Position numbers and translations under genes: made by a program. This document shows positions 44,153 to 55,500 of a stretch of 64,000 nucleotides of DNA, in pieces. The notes under the pieces are model-generated. The model did not search any database. It saw only the letters and a list, made by a program, of their open reading frames with translations, and was not told where the DNA came from. Origin of the DNA: Streptomyces liangshanensis (GTDB taxonomy: Bacteria; Actinomycetota; Actinomycetes; Streptomycetales; Streptomycetaceae); assembly GCF_011694815.1 (NCBI RefSeq), contig NZ_CP050177.1:1966001-2030000 (forward strand), read 5' to 3'. Every line of letters begins with the position of its first letter. Within the stretch, counting starts at the first letter, position 1.

Positions 44153-44536
44153 CTAGGCGGCGACGACGTCCACCGCTTCCGTGGGCGCCTTGATGGTCAC
44201 CCGCTCCGTCGGCACCTTGGCCACCGACGTCACGGAGACAGAGTTGAGCATCGGACGTACTGGCGCAGGCACCGGCTCGTTGGCCGCCGCCGACGCGGCC
44301 AGCTCCGCCAACGACAGTTCGTCGCTCACTTCACGCATGAGCTCGGACATCCGTACATCAAGCGCGTCGCAGATCGCGGAGAGCAGCTCGGAGGATGCCT
44401 CCTTCTGCCCCCGCTCCACCTCGGAAAGATAGCCGAGCGAGACTCGGGCGGACGAGGAGACTTCGCGCAGAGTACGGCCCTGGCGCTGGCGCTGCCGACG
44501 CAGCACGTCACCAAGCAGGCGACGGAGCAGAATCAT
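44153..44536 (-). CDS. clgR: Clp gene regulator ClgR
   Basis: The 127-residue protein from the ATG at 44536 carries an XRE helix-turn-helix: [20 protein letters not shown] and [20 protein letters not shown], with the family's [11 protein letters not shown] following. ClgR activates clpP1P2, clpC and lon in Streptomyces and C. glutamicum. Its neighbourhood (ftsK, pgsA, clgR) also matches mycobacteria. The C terminus ends VDVVAA; terminal Ala-Ala is a known ClpP degron of Streptomyces ClgR, making the regulator unstable. cinA is just upstream on the same strand. Confidence 0.93.
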   Translation of the reverse strand: MILLRRLLGDVLRRQRQRQGRTLREVSSSARVSLGYLSEVERGQKEASSELLSAICDALDVRMSELMREVSDELSLAELAASAAANEPVPAPVRPMLNSVSVTSVAKVPTERVTIKAPTEAVDVVAA

Positions 44537-44645
44537 CGGTGGCTCCCTCCTCGGACCGCGTAGCCGCATCCTTCTCGCCCCACCGTACCGCCTCGCGCCG
44601 CGGCCGTGCGGGGAGCGATGCGGTGTTCACTCAGGGCTGCAAACA

Positions 44646-45158
44646 TCAATTCCCCCCGTTCTGTTCCGTATCCTGTGCCCGCCCGTTCCCGGAAAGTTCG
44701 CTGCGGAGCAGTCCCAGCACGCTGAGTACACTCTCTTTACGAATGTCCGCCCGGTCACCGTTCAACCGCAGAGCGACCACTTTCCCGGGACCGACCGGCC
44801 CCACGGCCGCCACGTAGACGGTGCCCACGGGCTGCCCGTCCTGCGGATCCGGACCCGCGACCCCGGTCGTGGCGGCGCCCCAGTCGGCGCCCAGCGCGTC
44901 CCGTACCCCCGCCGCCATCTGCCGCGCGACCTCGGGATCCACCGCGCCCCGCTCCGCCAGGAGGGGTGCGTCGACGCCCAGGACGTCCCGCTTGAGGTCC
45001 GTCGCGTAGGCCGTCACGGACCCGCGGAAGGTCCGGGAGGCGCCCGGCACCGATGTCAGCTCGGCGGCCACCAGGCCGCCCGTCAGGGACTCCGCGACGG
45101 CGAGCGTCGCCGACCGTTCCTCCAGCAGCGCCAGCACGCGCGCCGCTTCGCCGTTCAC
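44646..45158 (-). CDS. cinA: CinA-type nicotinamide-nucleotide amidohydrolase (C-terminal domain only)
   Basis: The 170-residue product starts with a GTG overlapping the pgsA stop (GTGA). It is the stand-alone CinA C-terminal/PncC domain: TLAVAESLTGGLVAAELTSVPGASR, GSVTAYATDLKRDVLGV, and TTGVAGPDPQDGQPVGTVYVA. It deamidates NMN to nicotinate mononucleotide in NAD salvage. The MoCF-like N-terminal domain of long CinA is absent, as is usual in Streptomyces. It is translationally coupled to pgsA. Confidence 0.93.
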   Translation of the reverse strand: MNGEAARVLALLEERSATLAVAESLTGGLVAAELTSVPGASRTFRGSVTAYATDLKRDVLGVDAPLLAERGAVDPEVARQMAAGVRDALGADWGAATTGVAGPDPQDGQPVGTVYVAAVGPVGPGKVVALRLNGDRADIRKESVLSVLGLLRSELSGNGRAQDTEQNGGN

Positions 45159-45907
45159 CGCGTGGACTCCGCGGCGGCACTCTCGCCGGCCTCGTCGGAC
45201 GCCGAATCCCCGGAAGCCCCGGAATCCTCGACAGCCCCGGCCTCGGCCTCGGCCACCCGCAGCGCCACGATCGCGCGCCGCCGGATGACCACGGCGTCCC
45301 GTACGTAGTCCAGCCCGGTGAGCACCGTCAGCACGACGGCCAGCGCCATCACCCAGAACCGCAGCGTCGCCAGCGGCCCCGTCAGCGCCAGCACGTACAT
45401 CCCCACGGCCACACCCTGCGCCAGGGTCTTCGCCTTGCCGCCCCGGCTGGCCGGGATGACCGCGAGTCTGATCACCCAGAACCGCATCAGCGTGATGCCG
45501 ATCTCCCGGACGAGGATGACGCTCGTCACCCACCAGGGCAGATCGCCCAGCACCGAGAGGCTGATCAGCCCCGCCGCCATGATCGCCTTGTCGGCGATGG
45601 GGTCGGCGATCTTCCCGAAGTCGGTGACCAGGTTGTACGTACGGGCCAGATGGCCGTCGAAGACGTCGGTGATCATCGCGACGGCGAACGCCGCCCACGC
45701 CCAGGCGCGCCAGGCCGGGTCGTACCCGCCGTCCTGGAACAGCAGCACCACGAAGGCGGGCACGAGGACCAGCCGCACCATGGTGAGTATGTTGGCGATG
45801 TTCCACAGGCTGGCCTGATTGACCGCAGCAGCCCCCAGCTTGCCTTTGGGCGCCGGTACCCGCTTCGCGCCGGTACCGCCCGCAGCGGACGCCGGGACTC
45901 CGGTCAT
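45155..45907 (-). CDS. pgsA: CDP-diacylglycerol-glycerol-3-phosphate 3-phosphatidyltransferase
   Basis: The 250-residue membrane enzyme makes phosphatidylglycerophosphate. The CDP-alcohol phosphatidyltransferase motif is exact: DVFDGHLAR, eight residues, then GKIADPIAD. About six membrane segments follow the N-terminal Ala/Gly-rich cytoplasmic stretch; the tail is acidic (Ala/Ser/Glu). Its ATG overlaps the rimO stop (ATGA), and its stop overlaps cinA, so rimO, pgsA and cinA form a tight translational unit. Confidence 0.94.
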   Translation of the reverse strand: MTGVPASAAGGTGAKRVPAPKGKLGAAAVNQASLWNIANILTMVRLVLVPAFVVLLFQDGGYDPAWRAWAWAAFAVAMITDVFDGHLARTYNLVTDFGKIADPIADKAIMAAGLISLSVLGDLPWWVTSVILVREIGITLMRFWVIRLAVIPASRGGKAKTLAQGVAVGMYVLALTGPLATLRFWVMALAVVLTVLTGLDYVRDAVVIRRRAIVALRVAEAEAGAVEDSGASGDSASDEAGESAAAESTR

Positions 45908-47454
45908 CTGGCCGCCTCCTCACCCGGGGTCCGTGGGTCGTCCCCCGGAAAGTCGCAGTACTCGACGACCAGGTCCACGCCCTGGGTGCCGACCACCTTT
46001 GCCTCGACCATACGGCCGGGACGCAGACCGGCGCCGGAGGTGAAGATCACCTGTCCGTCCGTTTCGGGCGCCTGGTGCGCCGCGCGGCCCACCGCGGGCT
46101 CCTCGGAATCACTCTCCGGGGCGACCGACTCGACCAGGACCTCAAGGCTCTCGCCGAGGCGCTCCTCGGCCCGCTGGGCCGTCAGCTCCTCCGCGAGGCG
46201 CGACAGGTGCGCCAGCCGCTCGTCGACGACGTCCTGGTCCAGCTTGTCGGCGTACGTGGCGGCCTCGGTGCCGTCCTCGTCCGAGTACCCGAACACGCCG
46301 ATGGCGTCGAGCCGGGCACCGGTCAGGAAACGTTCCAGCTCGGCGAAGTCGGCTTCGGTCTCGCCGGGGAAGCCGACGATGAAGTTCGAGCGCACTCCGG
46401 CCTGCGGGGCCTTGCCCCGGATGGTCCCGAGCAGTTCGAGGAAGCGCTCGGTGTCCCCGAAGCGCCGCATCGCGCGCAGCACGCCCGGCGCGGAGTGCTG
46501 GAAGGACAGGTCGAAGTACGGGGCGACCTTGGGCGTCGACGTGAGGACGTCGATCAGGCCGGGGCGCATCTCGGCGGGCTGGAGGTAGCTGACCCGGATG
46601 CGCTCGATGCCGTCGACGGCCGCCAGCTCGGGCAGCAGCGTCTCCAGGAGGCGGATGTCGCCGAGGTCCTTGCCGTACGAGGTGTTGTTCTCGGAGACGA
46701 GCATGACCTCCTTGACGCCCTGGTCGGCCAGCCAGCGCGTCTCGGTGAGCACGTCGCTGGGGCGGCGGGAGATGAAGGAGCCGCGGAACGAGGGGATGGC
46801 GCAGAAGGTGCAGCGGCGGTCGCAGCCGGAGGCGAGCTTCACGGAGGCGACGGGGCTGGTGTCCAGGCGGCGGCGCAGGGGGGCGCGGGGGCCGGAGGCG
46901 GGCGCGACCCCGGCGGGCAGGTCGGCGGGGAGCGTCTCGGGGTCCGGGGCGACGGCGGGGGCCACCGTGGCGACCCCGCCGGCGTGGCCGTGCCCCGGCA
47001 GGGCCACACCGGCGGCGTCCTGGCGCGCGGCCGGGCTGAGCGGCAGCAGCTTGCGCCGGTCGCGGGGCGTGTGCGAGGCGTGGATGCCGCCGTTCAGGAT
47101 GGTCTGGAGCCGGTCGGAGATGTCGGCGTAGTCGTCGAAGCCGAGCACGCCGTCCGCCTCGGGCAGCGCCTCGGCCAGTTCCTTGCCGTAGCGCTCGGCC
47201 ATGCAGCCGACGGCGACGACGGCCTGCGTCTTGCCGTGGGCCTTGAGATCGTTGGCCTCCAGCAGGGCGTCGACGGAGTCCTTCTTCGCGGCTTCGACGA
47301 ACCCACAGGTGTTGACGACGGCGACATCCGCGTCCGTGGCGTCCTGGACGAGCTCCCAGCCGTCCGCTGCCAAGCGGCCTGCAAGCTCCTCCGAGTCCAC
47401 CTCGTTACGGGCGCAGCCAAGAGTGACAAGGGCGACGGTACGGCGTTCGGGCAT
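45904..47454 (-). CDS. rimO: Ribosomal protein uS12 methylthiotransferase RimO
   Basis: The 516-residue radical-SAM enzyme methylthiolates Asp88 of ribosomal protein S12. Cluster cysteines: LGCARNE, NTCGFVE, GCMAERY; radical [15 protein letters not shown]-terminal TRAM domain near 430-500. Between the N-terminal domain and the radical SAM motif is a 60-residue Pro/Ala-rich insertion with GHGHAGG. It resembles MiaB, also in this window, but the ARNEVDSEE start and [10 protein letters not shown] identify RimO. It is the first gene of the rimO-pgsA-cinA unit. Confidence 0.95.
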   Translation of the reverse strand: MPERRTVALVTLGCARNEVDSEELAGRLAADGWELVQDATDADVAVVNTCGFVEAAKKDSVDALLEANDLKAHGKTQAVVAVGCMAERYGKELAEALPEADGVLGFDDYADISDRLQTILNGGIHASHTPRDRRKLLPLSPAARQDAAGVALPGHGHAGGVATVAPAVAPDPETLPADLPAGVAPASGPRAPLRRRLDTSPVASVKLASGCDRRCTFCAIPSFRGSFISRRPSDVLTETRWLADQGVKEVMLVSENNTSYGKDLGDIRLLETLLPELAAVDGIERIRVSYLQPAEMRPGLIDVLTSTPKVAPYFDLSFQHSAPGVLRAMRRFGDTERFLELLGTIRGKAPQAGVRSNFIVGFPGETEADFAELERFLTGARLDAIGVFGYSDEDGTEAATYADKLDQDVVDERLAHLSRLAEELTAQRAEERLGESLEVLVESVAPESDSEEPAVGRAAHQAPETDGQVIFTSGAGLRPGRMVEAKVVGTQGVDLVVEYCDFPGDDPRTPGEEAAR

Positions 47455-47503
47455 GCCATCAGACTACTTTGTCCCGGCCGCGGCCCCTGCCGTGCAGGGT
47501 GGG

Positions 47504-48334
47504 TCAGCCGACCTCGGGGTCTCCCTGCGTGTACGAGAGCCGCTCGACCTGCCCGGACTCGAACGCGTCGCTGACCTTCTTGCCGTTGACGAAGAGCTCG
47601 GTGGCTCCGGCGTTGCCGAGGATCAGGTCGATCTGCTCGTCGTCCTGGAACGTCTTCGACTCGCCCTTGAGCAGGAGCCCGTCGAACAGCAGTTTCCCGT
47701 TGTGCGCCTTGGCCGAGATCCAGCTCTTGTCGTCCACGGCGGAGAGCTTGACGGTCACCTTGTCGCGCGGCGCGGCCGCGATGGCGCTGTCCGAGGGGAC
47801 GGGCTTGGGGTCGGCGGACTTGGTGGGGGTGGGCTTGGTGTTGGTCTTGGCGGGCTTGGGGCCCTCGGCTGCCGTCTTCGTCTTGCCGCTGTCCTCGGTG
47901 CCGTTGAAGGCGGTGAAACCGACGAACCCGACCACCGCGACGATCGCGGCGACCATGGCGGCGGTCCAGTTCGGGCGGCGGCGCTCCGGCCGGATCCGTT
48001 CCGCCTCGAACAGCGGGGCGGCCGGCGTGGGCGCCGGGCGCCCGCCGTGGTCGGCGTCGAACCGCTCCAGGAGGGGCGCGGGATCGATCCCGACGGCCTG
48101 GGCGAGCATGCGGATGTGCCCGCGGGCGTAGACGTCGCCGCCGCTGCGGGAGAAGTCGTCCTGCTCGATCGCGTGCACGATGGGGATGCGCACCCGGGTC
48201 GAGCCGCTGACCTCGTCGACCGTCAGATCAGCGGCGATGCGCGCCTGCTGGAGGATCTGACCGATCGTGGGCCGGTCGTCGTGGGGGGAAGTACCGTCGG
48301 GGTCATTGCCGTCGGGAGAGTTGCCGATGGACAC
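47504..48334 (-). CDS. RodZ-like HTH membrane protein (DUF4115)
   Basis: I prefer the GTG at 48334 (276 residues, MSIGNSP-like start after AAAGGCG); a GTG at 48361 is possible. A cytoplasmic HTH_25 domain (residues about 25-95: TIGQILQQARIAADLTVDEV, GGDVYARGHIRMLAQAVG) precedes a single membrane segment (WTAAMVAAIVAVVGFVGFTAF), a Pro/Lys/Thr-rich spacer and an extracytoplasmic DUF4115 domain ending near the C terminus. RodZ proteins link the cytoskeleton to cell-wall synthesis; in Streptomyces the partner is unclear. It lies between ftsK and rimO. Confidence 0.88.
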   Translation of the reverse strand: MSIGNSPDGNDPDGTSPHDDRPTIGQILQQARIAADLTVDEVSGSTRVRIPIVHAIEQDDFSRSGGDVYARGHIRMLAQAVGIDPAPLLERFDADHGGRPAPTPAAPLFEAERIRPERRRPNWTAAMVAAIVAVVGFVGFTAFNGTEDSGKTKTAAEGPKPAKTNTKPTPTKSADPKPVPSDSAIAAAPRDKVTVKLSAVDDKSWISAKAHNGKLLFDGLLLKGESKTFQDDEQIDLILGNAGATELFVNGKKVSDAFESGQVERLSYTQGDPEVG

Positions 48335-48578
48335 GGGGGCGCCTTTCGAGCGTGTAGCCACCTGCTGGACATTCAGTCTATGGGTGGTACGAAAGGGTGG
48401 GGCAACCGGGCGGATGCACTTTGTACGCCATCGGAATGGCCTCGCGGCGTCCGAGTGGCGGAGTGAGGGACATCATGCACTCCCTCACTCCAACTTGACG
48501 TGTGGCCAGGGGAAACGGTTGCGTTCCATTTCCCTCCGAAATTCACTGTGAAGCCCCACAGGGGTCCCGTGAGGCGCC

Positions 48579-51512
48579 CTACACGACGGACTCCCCGCGG
48601 ATCACGGCGAGCACGTCATCCAGTTCGTCCGCCTTCACCAGGACATCGCGTGCTTTGGAACCCTCACTGGGGCCGACGATGTTCCGTGACTCCATCAGAT
48701 CCATGAGCCTGCCCGCCTTCGCGAATCCGACACGCAGTTTCCGCTGGAGCATCGAGGTGGAACCGAATTGCGTCGACACGACCAGTTCGGCCGCCTGGCA
48801 CAACAGGTCGAGATCGTCGCCGATGTCCTCGTCGATCTCCTTCTTCTTCGCCGCGCCGACCACGACGTCCTCGCGGAAGACCGGTGCCATCTGATCCTTG
48901 CAGTGCTGGACGATCGCCGCGACCTCGTCCTCGGTCACGAAGGCGCCCTGCATACGGGTGGGCTTGTTGGCGCCCATCGGCAGGTAGAGCCCGTCCCCCT
49001 TGCCGATGAGCTTCTCGGCGCCGGGCTGGTCGAGGATGACCCGGCTGTCGGCGAGCGAGGAGGTCGAGAACGCGAGCCGCGAGGGCACGTTCGCCTTGAT
49101 CAGACCGGTCACGACGTCCACCGAGGGCCGCTGGGTGGCGAGCACCAGATGGATGCCGGCGGCGCGGGCCAGCTGGGTGATGCGGACGATGGAGTCCTCC
49201 ACGTCACGCGGCGCGACCATCATCAGGTCGGCCAGCTCGTCCACGATGACCAGGAGGTACGGGTACGGCGACAGCTCGCGCTCGCTGCCCTCGGGCAGCT
49301 TGATCTTGCCGGCCCGTACCGCCGCGTTGAAGTCGTCGATGTGGCGGTAGCCGTACGCGGCGAGGTCGTCGTACCGCAGGTCCATCTCCCGCACCACCCA
49401 CTGGAGGGCCTCGGCGGCCCGCTTCGGGTTGGTGATGATCGGCGTGATCAGGTGCGGGATGCCCTCGTACGCGGTGAGCTCGACGCGCTTGGGGTCGACG
49501 AGGACCATCCGGACGTCCTCGGGGGTCGCCCTGACCATGACCGACGTGATCAGGCCATTGATGCAGGACGACTTTCCCGAGCCGGTGGCGCCGGCGACCA
49601 GCAGGTGGGGCATCTTGGTGAGGTTCGACATCACGTAGCCGCCCTCGACGTCCTTGCCGAGCGCGACGAGCATCGGGTGGTCGTCCTCGGCGGCGTCCGC
49701 GAGGCGCAGCACGTCCCCGAGGTTGACCATCTCGCGGTCGGAGTTCGGGATCTCGATGCCGACGGCGGACTTGCCGGGGATCGGGGAGATGATCCGCACG
49801 TCGGGGCTGGCCACGGCGTAGGCGATGTTCTTGGCGAGGGCCGTGATGCGCTCGACCTTCACGGCCGGGCCGAGCTGGACCTCGTAACGGGTGACCGTCG
49901 GGCCCCGGGTGAAGCCGGTGACGGTCGCGTCGACCTTGAACTCCATGAACACGTTGGTGAGGGAGTGGACGACGGCGTCGTTGGCGGCGCTGCGGGTCTT
50001 GCCGGGGCCGCCGCGCTCCAGCAGGTCGAGCGAGGGCAGCGCGTACGTGATGTCGCCGCGGAGCTGGAGCTGTTCGGCGCGGGCGGGGAGCGGGCGGTCC
50101 TCGGCGGGCGGGGGTTTGGTCAGGTCGGCGACGACGGGCAGCGGCCGCTGCCCCGCACGGGCCGTCGGTACGGGCACGGAGCGCTCGGCGGGGGCCTCTC
50201 CCTCGCCGGGGGCGGGGGCTTCGTCCCGGGGGCCGTCCTGGGCGTCCTGCGGATCCTGGTCGCCGTGGCCCTCCTGACCCTCGCGCCCCTCCGGCACGTC
50301 CTGTGCCTCGTCCTCGGACCGCTCCTCCCCGCGCCGGCGTGCGCCGGTCACGGAGACGCCCTGGGTGAGGTCCGCGACGATCGGTGAGGGCGGCATCCCG
50401 TTGAGTACGGCTCCGTCCAGCGCCGCGGCCGCGGCGGCGGCCACGTCGACGGCGTCCATCGGCCGGCCCAGTGCGCTCCCGCCCGCGCCCCGGCGGCGCC
50501 TGCGGCGCGAGAGCGCCTCGGCCTCGGCCCGGTGCGGGTCGTGCACGTCCGCCGCGCTCCGGCGTGCGCCCGCCGCGCGTGCGCCGGGGGGCAGCGCCTC
50601 GCGCCACTGGTCCTCGTACCGCTCGTCGTCCTCGAACTCGACGGGCTCGACGTCGTCCGACACGAGGGAGGGCGGCGGGTCGACGATCCCGAGCCGGGCG
50701 GCGAGCAGCCGCAGCCGCTGCGGGACGGCGTTGACGGGGGTGGCGGTGACGACCAGCAGGCCGAACACGGTCAGCAGGAAGAGCAGCGGTACGGCGAGCA
50801 CCTCGCCCACGGTGAAGATCAGGGGCTTGGAGGCGGCCCAGCCGATGAGCCCGCCCGCGTCCTGCATCGCCTCGGTGCCCTGGTCGCGGCCCGGCGCGCC
50901 ACAGGCGATGTGGACCAGCCCGAGCACCCCGAGGACCAGCGCGGACAGGCCGATGACGATCCGTCCGTTGGCCTCGGGACGCTCCGGGTAGAGGATCAGC
51001 CGCACGGCGACGGCGCCCAGCAGTATCGGGAAGAGCAGGTCCAGGCGGCCGAAGGCGCCGGTGACGAGCATCTCGACCAGGTCGCCGACCGGCCCTTGCA
51101 GGTTCGACCACGTACCGGCCGCGACGACGAGGGAGATGCCGAGGAGCAGCAGCGCCACGCCGTCCTTGCGGTGGGCCGGGTCGAGCCCCTTCGCGCCCCG
51201 CCCTATGCCGCGGAAGACCGCCCCGACGCCGTGGGCCGCCCCGAGCCAGAGCGTGCGCACGAGCCAGAACACGCCCCCGGTGGGGGACGGCGCGGGCTTG
51301 GGTACGGGCCGGGCGGCCGCCTTCTTCGCGGGGGCCTTCTTCGCCGGGGCCTTCTTGGGGGCCGGGGGCTTCTTCGCCACCGTCTTCTTCGCCGCGGTCT
51401 TCGCCGTCGTCTTCGCGGGCGCCGCCTTCGCGGCGCCGGTCGTACGGCCGGCGCGCGGCTTCGCGGTGCCCGCCGTGTCCTGGGAGCCCTTGCCGGACGT
51501 ACGTGAGGCCAT
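48579..51512 (-). CDS. ftsK: DNA translocase FtsK
   Basis: The 977-residue translocase pumps chromosomal DNA at septa. From the ATG at 51512 the order is a Lys/Ala/Pro-rich cytoplasmic tail (residues 25-75), four membrane segments (85-280), a long linker, the motor domain (Walker [10 protein letters not shown] near 655, Walker [30 protein letters not shown]), and the gamma winged helix (about 895-960) that reads KOPS-type sequences. The tail resembles histone H1 or HU termini. In Streptomyces FtsK clears DNA from sporulation septa. It lies upstream of the RodZ-like gene on the same strand. Confidence 0.95.
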   Translation of the reverse strand: MASRTSGKGSQDTAGTAKPRAGRTTGAAKAAPAKTTAKTAAKKTVAKKPPAPKKAPAKKAPAKKAAARPVPKPAPSPTGGVFWLVRTLWLGAAHGVGAVFRGIGRGAKGLDPAHRKDGVALLLLGISLVVAAGTWSNLQGPVGDLVEMLVTGAFGRLDLLFPILLGAVAVRLILYPERPEANGRIVIGLSALVLGVLGLVHIACGAPGRDQGTEAMQDAGGLIGWAASKPLIFTVGEVLAVPLLFLLTVFGLLVVTATPVNAVPQRLRLLAARLGIVDPPPSLVSDDVEPVEFEDDERYEDQWREALPPGARAAGARRSAADVHDPHRAEAEALSRRRRRRGAGGSALGRPMDAVDVAAAAAAALDGAVLNGMPPSPIVADLTQGVSVTGARRRGEERSEDEAQDVPEGREGQEGHGDQDPQDAQDGPRDEAPAPGEGEAPAERSVPVPTARAGQRPLPVVADLTKPPPAEDRPLPARAEQLQLRGDITYALPSLDLLERGGPGKTRSAANDAVVHSLTNVFMEFKVDATVTGFTRGPTVTRYEVQLGPAVKVERITALAKNIAYAVASPDVRIISPIPGKSAVGIEIPNSDREMVNLGDVLRLADAAEDDHPMLVALGKDVEGGYVMSNLTKMPHLLVAGATGSGKSSCINGLITSVMVRATPEDVRMVLVDPKRVELTAYEGIPHLITPIITNPKRAAEALQWVVREMDLRYDDLAAYGYRHIDDFNAAVRAGKIKLPEGSERELSPYPYLLVIVDELADLMMVAPRDVEDSIVRITQLARAAGIHLVLATQRPSVDVVTGLIKANVPSRLAFSTSSLADSRVILDQPGAEKLIGKGDGLYLPMGANKPTRMQGAFVTEDEVAAIVQHCKDQMAPVFREDVVVGAAKKKEIDEDIGDDLDLLCQAAELVVSTQFGSTSMLQRKLRVGFAKAGRLMDLMESRNIVGPSEGSKARDVLVKADELDDVLAVIRGESVV

Positions 51513-51650
51513 GGTGGTGAGGTTACCGGTGTGCACGCCCGCGGACACGTGTGCCCACCGCTTCACCCGATCGTGTCGGGCGCTCGGCGCGGCCCGGCCC
51601 GTACCGGATCTGACGCGCCCTCAGCCGCCGTACGGACAGGACCGCGCAGG

Positions 51651-52319
51651 TCAGTTCTGGGAGGGGAGGACGGCGGGGCCGCTGCCCGCGCCGGGCTCCA
51701 GCGCGTCCAGCGCCCGCCGCAGGCCGGTGAGTTTGCGCTCCAGGTGCGCCGCGGTCGCCACCGCGGACGCGTCGGCGGAGTCGTCGTCGAGCTGCTTGGA
51801 CAGCGCCTCGGCCTGCTCCTCGACGGCGGCGAGCCGCGCGGACAGCTCGGCCAGCACCCCGCCGGGCTCCCTGACCTCGCCCGCCCCGGCGAGCTGCCGC
51901 CTGAGCAGCTCGGCCTGCTCCTTCAACTGGCAGTTCTTCATGTACAGCTCGACGAACACCGACACCTTGGCGCGCAGCACCCAGGGGTCGAACGGCTTCG
52001 AGATGTAGTCCACCGCGCCCGCCGCGTACCCCCGGAAGGTGTGGTGGGGGCCGTGGTTGATCGCCGTGAGGAAGATGATCGGGATGTCCCGGGTCCGCTC
52101 CCGGCGCTTGATGTGCGCGGCGGTCTCGAATCCGTCCATCCCCGGCATCTGGACATCCAGCAGAATGACCGCGAAGTCGTCCGTCAGAAGCGCCTTGAGC
52201 GCTTCCTCCCCTGACGATGCCCGCACCAGCGTCTGATCGAGCGCGGAGAGAATGGCCTCCAGCGCCAGCAGATTCTCCGGCCGGTCATCGACCAGGAGGA
52301 TCTTGGCCTTCTGCACCAT
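51651..52319 (-). CDS. osaB: Osmoadaptation response regulator OsaB
   Basis: The 222-residue regulator from the ATG at 52319 has a receiver domain (residues 5-125; acidic DD in LLVDDRPENLLALEAIL, phospho-Asp in VILLDVQMPGMDG, Lys in ISKPFD). No DNA-binding domain follows; instead a coiled coil (LKEQAELLRRQLAGAGE, SARLAAVEEQAEALSKQLDD) leads to a Pro-rich end. This matches OsaB (SCO5749), needed for growth and development under osmotic stress. Its mode of output is probably protein-protein. A candidate -10 TACGAT (52435-52440, minus strand) lies about 110 bp upstream. Confidence 0.88.
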   Translation of the reverse strand: MVQKAKILLVDDRPENLLALEAILSALDQTLVRASSGEEALKALLTDDFAVILLDVQMPGMDGFETAAHIKRRERTRDIPIIFLTAINHGPHHTFRGYAAGAVDYISKPFDPWVLRAKVSVFVELYMKNCQLKEQAELLRRQLAGAGEVREPGGVLAELSARLAAVEEQAEALSKQLDDDSADASAVATAAHLERKLTGLRRALDALEPGAGSGPAVLPSQN

Positions 52320-52596
52320 GGCCGCCCGCCCTCCTCGCCCCGGCATGGGGCGTCCCCTGCTCGTGGAGCTCGGAACAGCACCGGGCGCCGTCCCAGGGGA
52401 CGTCTCCGCTACGCCGTCCGTCCTTGTGCCGGTCATCGTAGCCGCACCTCGCCCGTCGCCACACCCTGTCACCGTGATGTCACTGTGCACGAACCTGAAA
52501 CGTCGCGGGAGACCAGAAGGTTCCCCGCATCCTGCGGCCTCACACCCCTCCGAGCACAGTCGATCAGCGAATCACGGCCAATCGTGCACACATCGA

Positions 52597-55500
52597 TCAC
52601 TTGTTGTGCATCCACTGATCCATCACCGTCAGCAGGTGATCCGGATCGACCGGCTTCGTCACATAGTCCGATGCGCCGGATTCGATGGCCTTCTCCCGGT
52701 CGCCCTTCATGGCCTTGGCCGTGAGCGCGATGATCGGCAGGCCGGCGAACTGGGGCATCCTGCGGATCGCCGTCGTCGTCGCGTACCCGTCCATCTCCGG
52801 CATCATGATGTCCATCAGAACGACCGTCACGTCGTCGTGCTGCTCCAGGACCTCGATGCCCTCCCGGCCGTTCTCCGCGTACAGCACCGACAGGCCGTGC
52901 TGCTCCAACACACTCGTCAGCGCGAAGACGTTACGGATGTCGTCGTCCACGATCAGCACCTTCTCGTGCGTGAAGGCGAACGCCCGGCGCGGCCGCGGCG
53001 CCTCCTGGCGGCCCGTACCGGCCGCTCCCGAGGCCCAGGTCTCCGCCCGGCCCAGCGGCACCCCCGCGGGCGCCGGGAGATCCTGCCCGGTCGCGGTACG
53101 GCCCTGCGCCTCCTCCTCCGCGTTCTTGCGGCGGCGGCGGAACAGCGCGGCGGGCCCGGACATGTCCGGGGAGAGCGGGCCGCTGTCGGGGCGCACCATC
53201 CCGACCGTCTCCGCCGCGGCGGACGCGATCGACACCGGCGTCGACTGCGGGTCCATGCCGGCCGGGGTGAGCTGCTGGTAGCCCTGCGGGGGCAGTTCGC
53301 TGGGGTGCAGCGGCAGGTACAGCGTGAACGTCGAGCCGCGTCCCGGCTCGCTCGCCGCGTGGATCTCGCCGCCCAGCAGGCGCGCGATCTCCCGGCTGAT
53401 CGACAGGCCCAGGCCCGTACCGCCGTACTTGCGGCTGGTCGTCCCGTCCGCCTGCTTGAACGCCTCGAAGATCACCCGCATCTTGCTCGCCGCGATCCCG
53501 ATCCCGGTGTCCGTGACGGAGAACGCGATCAGGTCCCCGTCCGCGTCCCGCAGCGAACCGGCCTCCAACAGCTGCTCCCTGATGGCGTCCGGCACATCGG
53601 AACCGGCCGGCCGGATCACCAGCTCCACGGCCCCGCTGTCGGTGAACTTCACCGCGTTCGACAGCAGGTTGCGCAGCACCTGCAACAGCCGCTGCTCGTC
53701 GGTGTGCAGGGTCGCGGGCAGCTCCGGCGAGACCCGTACGGAGAAGTCGAGCCCCTTCTCCGCGGTGAGCGGCCGGAACGTCGCCTCCACGTAGTCGACC
53801 AGCTGGACCAGCGCGATCCTGGTCGGGCTGACGTCCATCTTGCCCGCCTCGACCTTCGACAGGTCGAGGATGTCGTTGATCAGCTGGAGCAGGTCGGACC
53901 CGGCCCCGTGGATCGTCTCCGCGAACTCCACCTGCTTCGGCGACAGGTTCGTCTCCGCGTTGTCGGCGAGCAGCTTCGCCAGGATGAGCAGCGAGTTGAG
54001 CGGCGTCCGCAGCTCGTGCGACATGTTCGCCAGGAACTCCGACTTGTAGCGCATCGAGACCGCGAGCTGCTCGGCCCGCTCCTCCAGCACCTGCCTGGCC
54101 TCTTCGATCTCGGTGTTCTTCACCTCGATGTCGCGGTTCTGCCGGGCCAGCAGCTCGGCCTTCTCCTCCAGCTCCGCGTTGGACTCCTGGAGCGCCTTCT
54201 GCCGGTTCTCCAGCTCCGCCGACCGCTCCCGCAGCTGTTCCGTCAGCTCCTGCGACTGCTTGAGGAGCACCTCCGTCTTGGAGTTGACGCTGATCGTGTT
54301 GACGCTCGTCGCGATCATCTCGGCGATCTGGTTCAGGAAGTCCCGCTGGATCTGGGTGAACGGCTGGAACGACGCCAGCTCGATCACCCCGAGGACCTTC
54401 CCCTCGAAGAGCACCGGCAGCACGATCACGTGCGCCGGCGACGCCTCGCCCAGGCCGGACGAGATCTTGAGATACCCCGGCGGTACGTTGACCTGGATCG
54501 TGCGCTTCTCCTCGGCGGCCGTGCCGATGAGCGTCTCGCCCGGCCGGAAGGCCGTGGGCATCGCGCCCGCCGAGTAGCCGTAACTGCCGCGCATGCACAG
54601 CTCGTACGAACTGTCCCTGACGGCCTCGCTGCCCACCTGGGACGTCGTACCGGTCTGCATCGCGAGGAAGAACGCGCCGTGCTGCGCCGAGACGGCGGGC
54701 GTCAGCTCGCTCATGATCAGCGACGCCACGTCGTCCAGGTCGCGGCGGCCCTGCATCAGGCCCGAGATGCGGGCGAGGTTGCCCTTGAGCCAGTCCTGCT
54801 CCTCGTTGGCGAGGGTGGTGTCGCGCAGGTTCGCGATCATCGTGTTGATGTTGTCCTGGAGGACCTGGATCTCGCCCGCCGCGTCCACGTCGATCTTGAG
54901 GCTCAGGTCGCCGCGGGTCACCGCCGTGGCCACCCCGGCGATCGCCCGCACCTGACGCGTCAGGTTCCCGGCCATCTCGTTCACGGACTCGGTGAGGTCA
55001 CGCCACGTGCCGTCGACGTCCCGCACCCGCGCCTGACCGCCCAACTGCCCGTCCGTACCCACCTCGCGGGCCACCCGCGTCACCTGGTCGGCGAACGACG
55101 ACAGCTGGTCGACCATCGTGTTGATCGTGTTCTTCAGCTCCAGGATCTCGCCCCGGGCGTCGATGTCGATCTTCTTGGTGAGATCACCCTTGGCGATGGC
55201 GGTGGTGACCGTCGCGATCTGCCGCACCTGACCCGTCAGGTTGTCGGCCATCGAGTTCACCGACTCGGTCAGGTCCTTCCACGTACCGGAGACACCCGGC
55301 ACCCGCGCCTGGCCGCCCAGCTCCCCTTCCGTGCCCACCTCACGGGCGACGCGGGTCACCTCGTCGGCGAACGACGACAGGGTCGTCACCATCGTGTTGA
55401 CGGTGTCGGCCAGCTCCGCGACCTCGCCGCGCGCCTCGACCGTCACCTTCTTCGTCAGGTCACCGTTGGCGACCGCCGACGACACCCGCGAGATGTTCCG

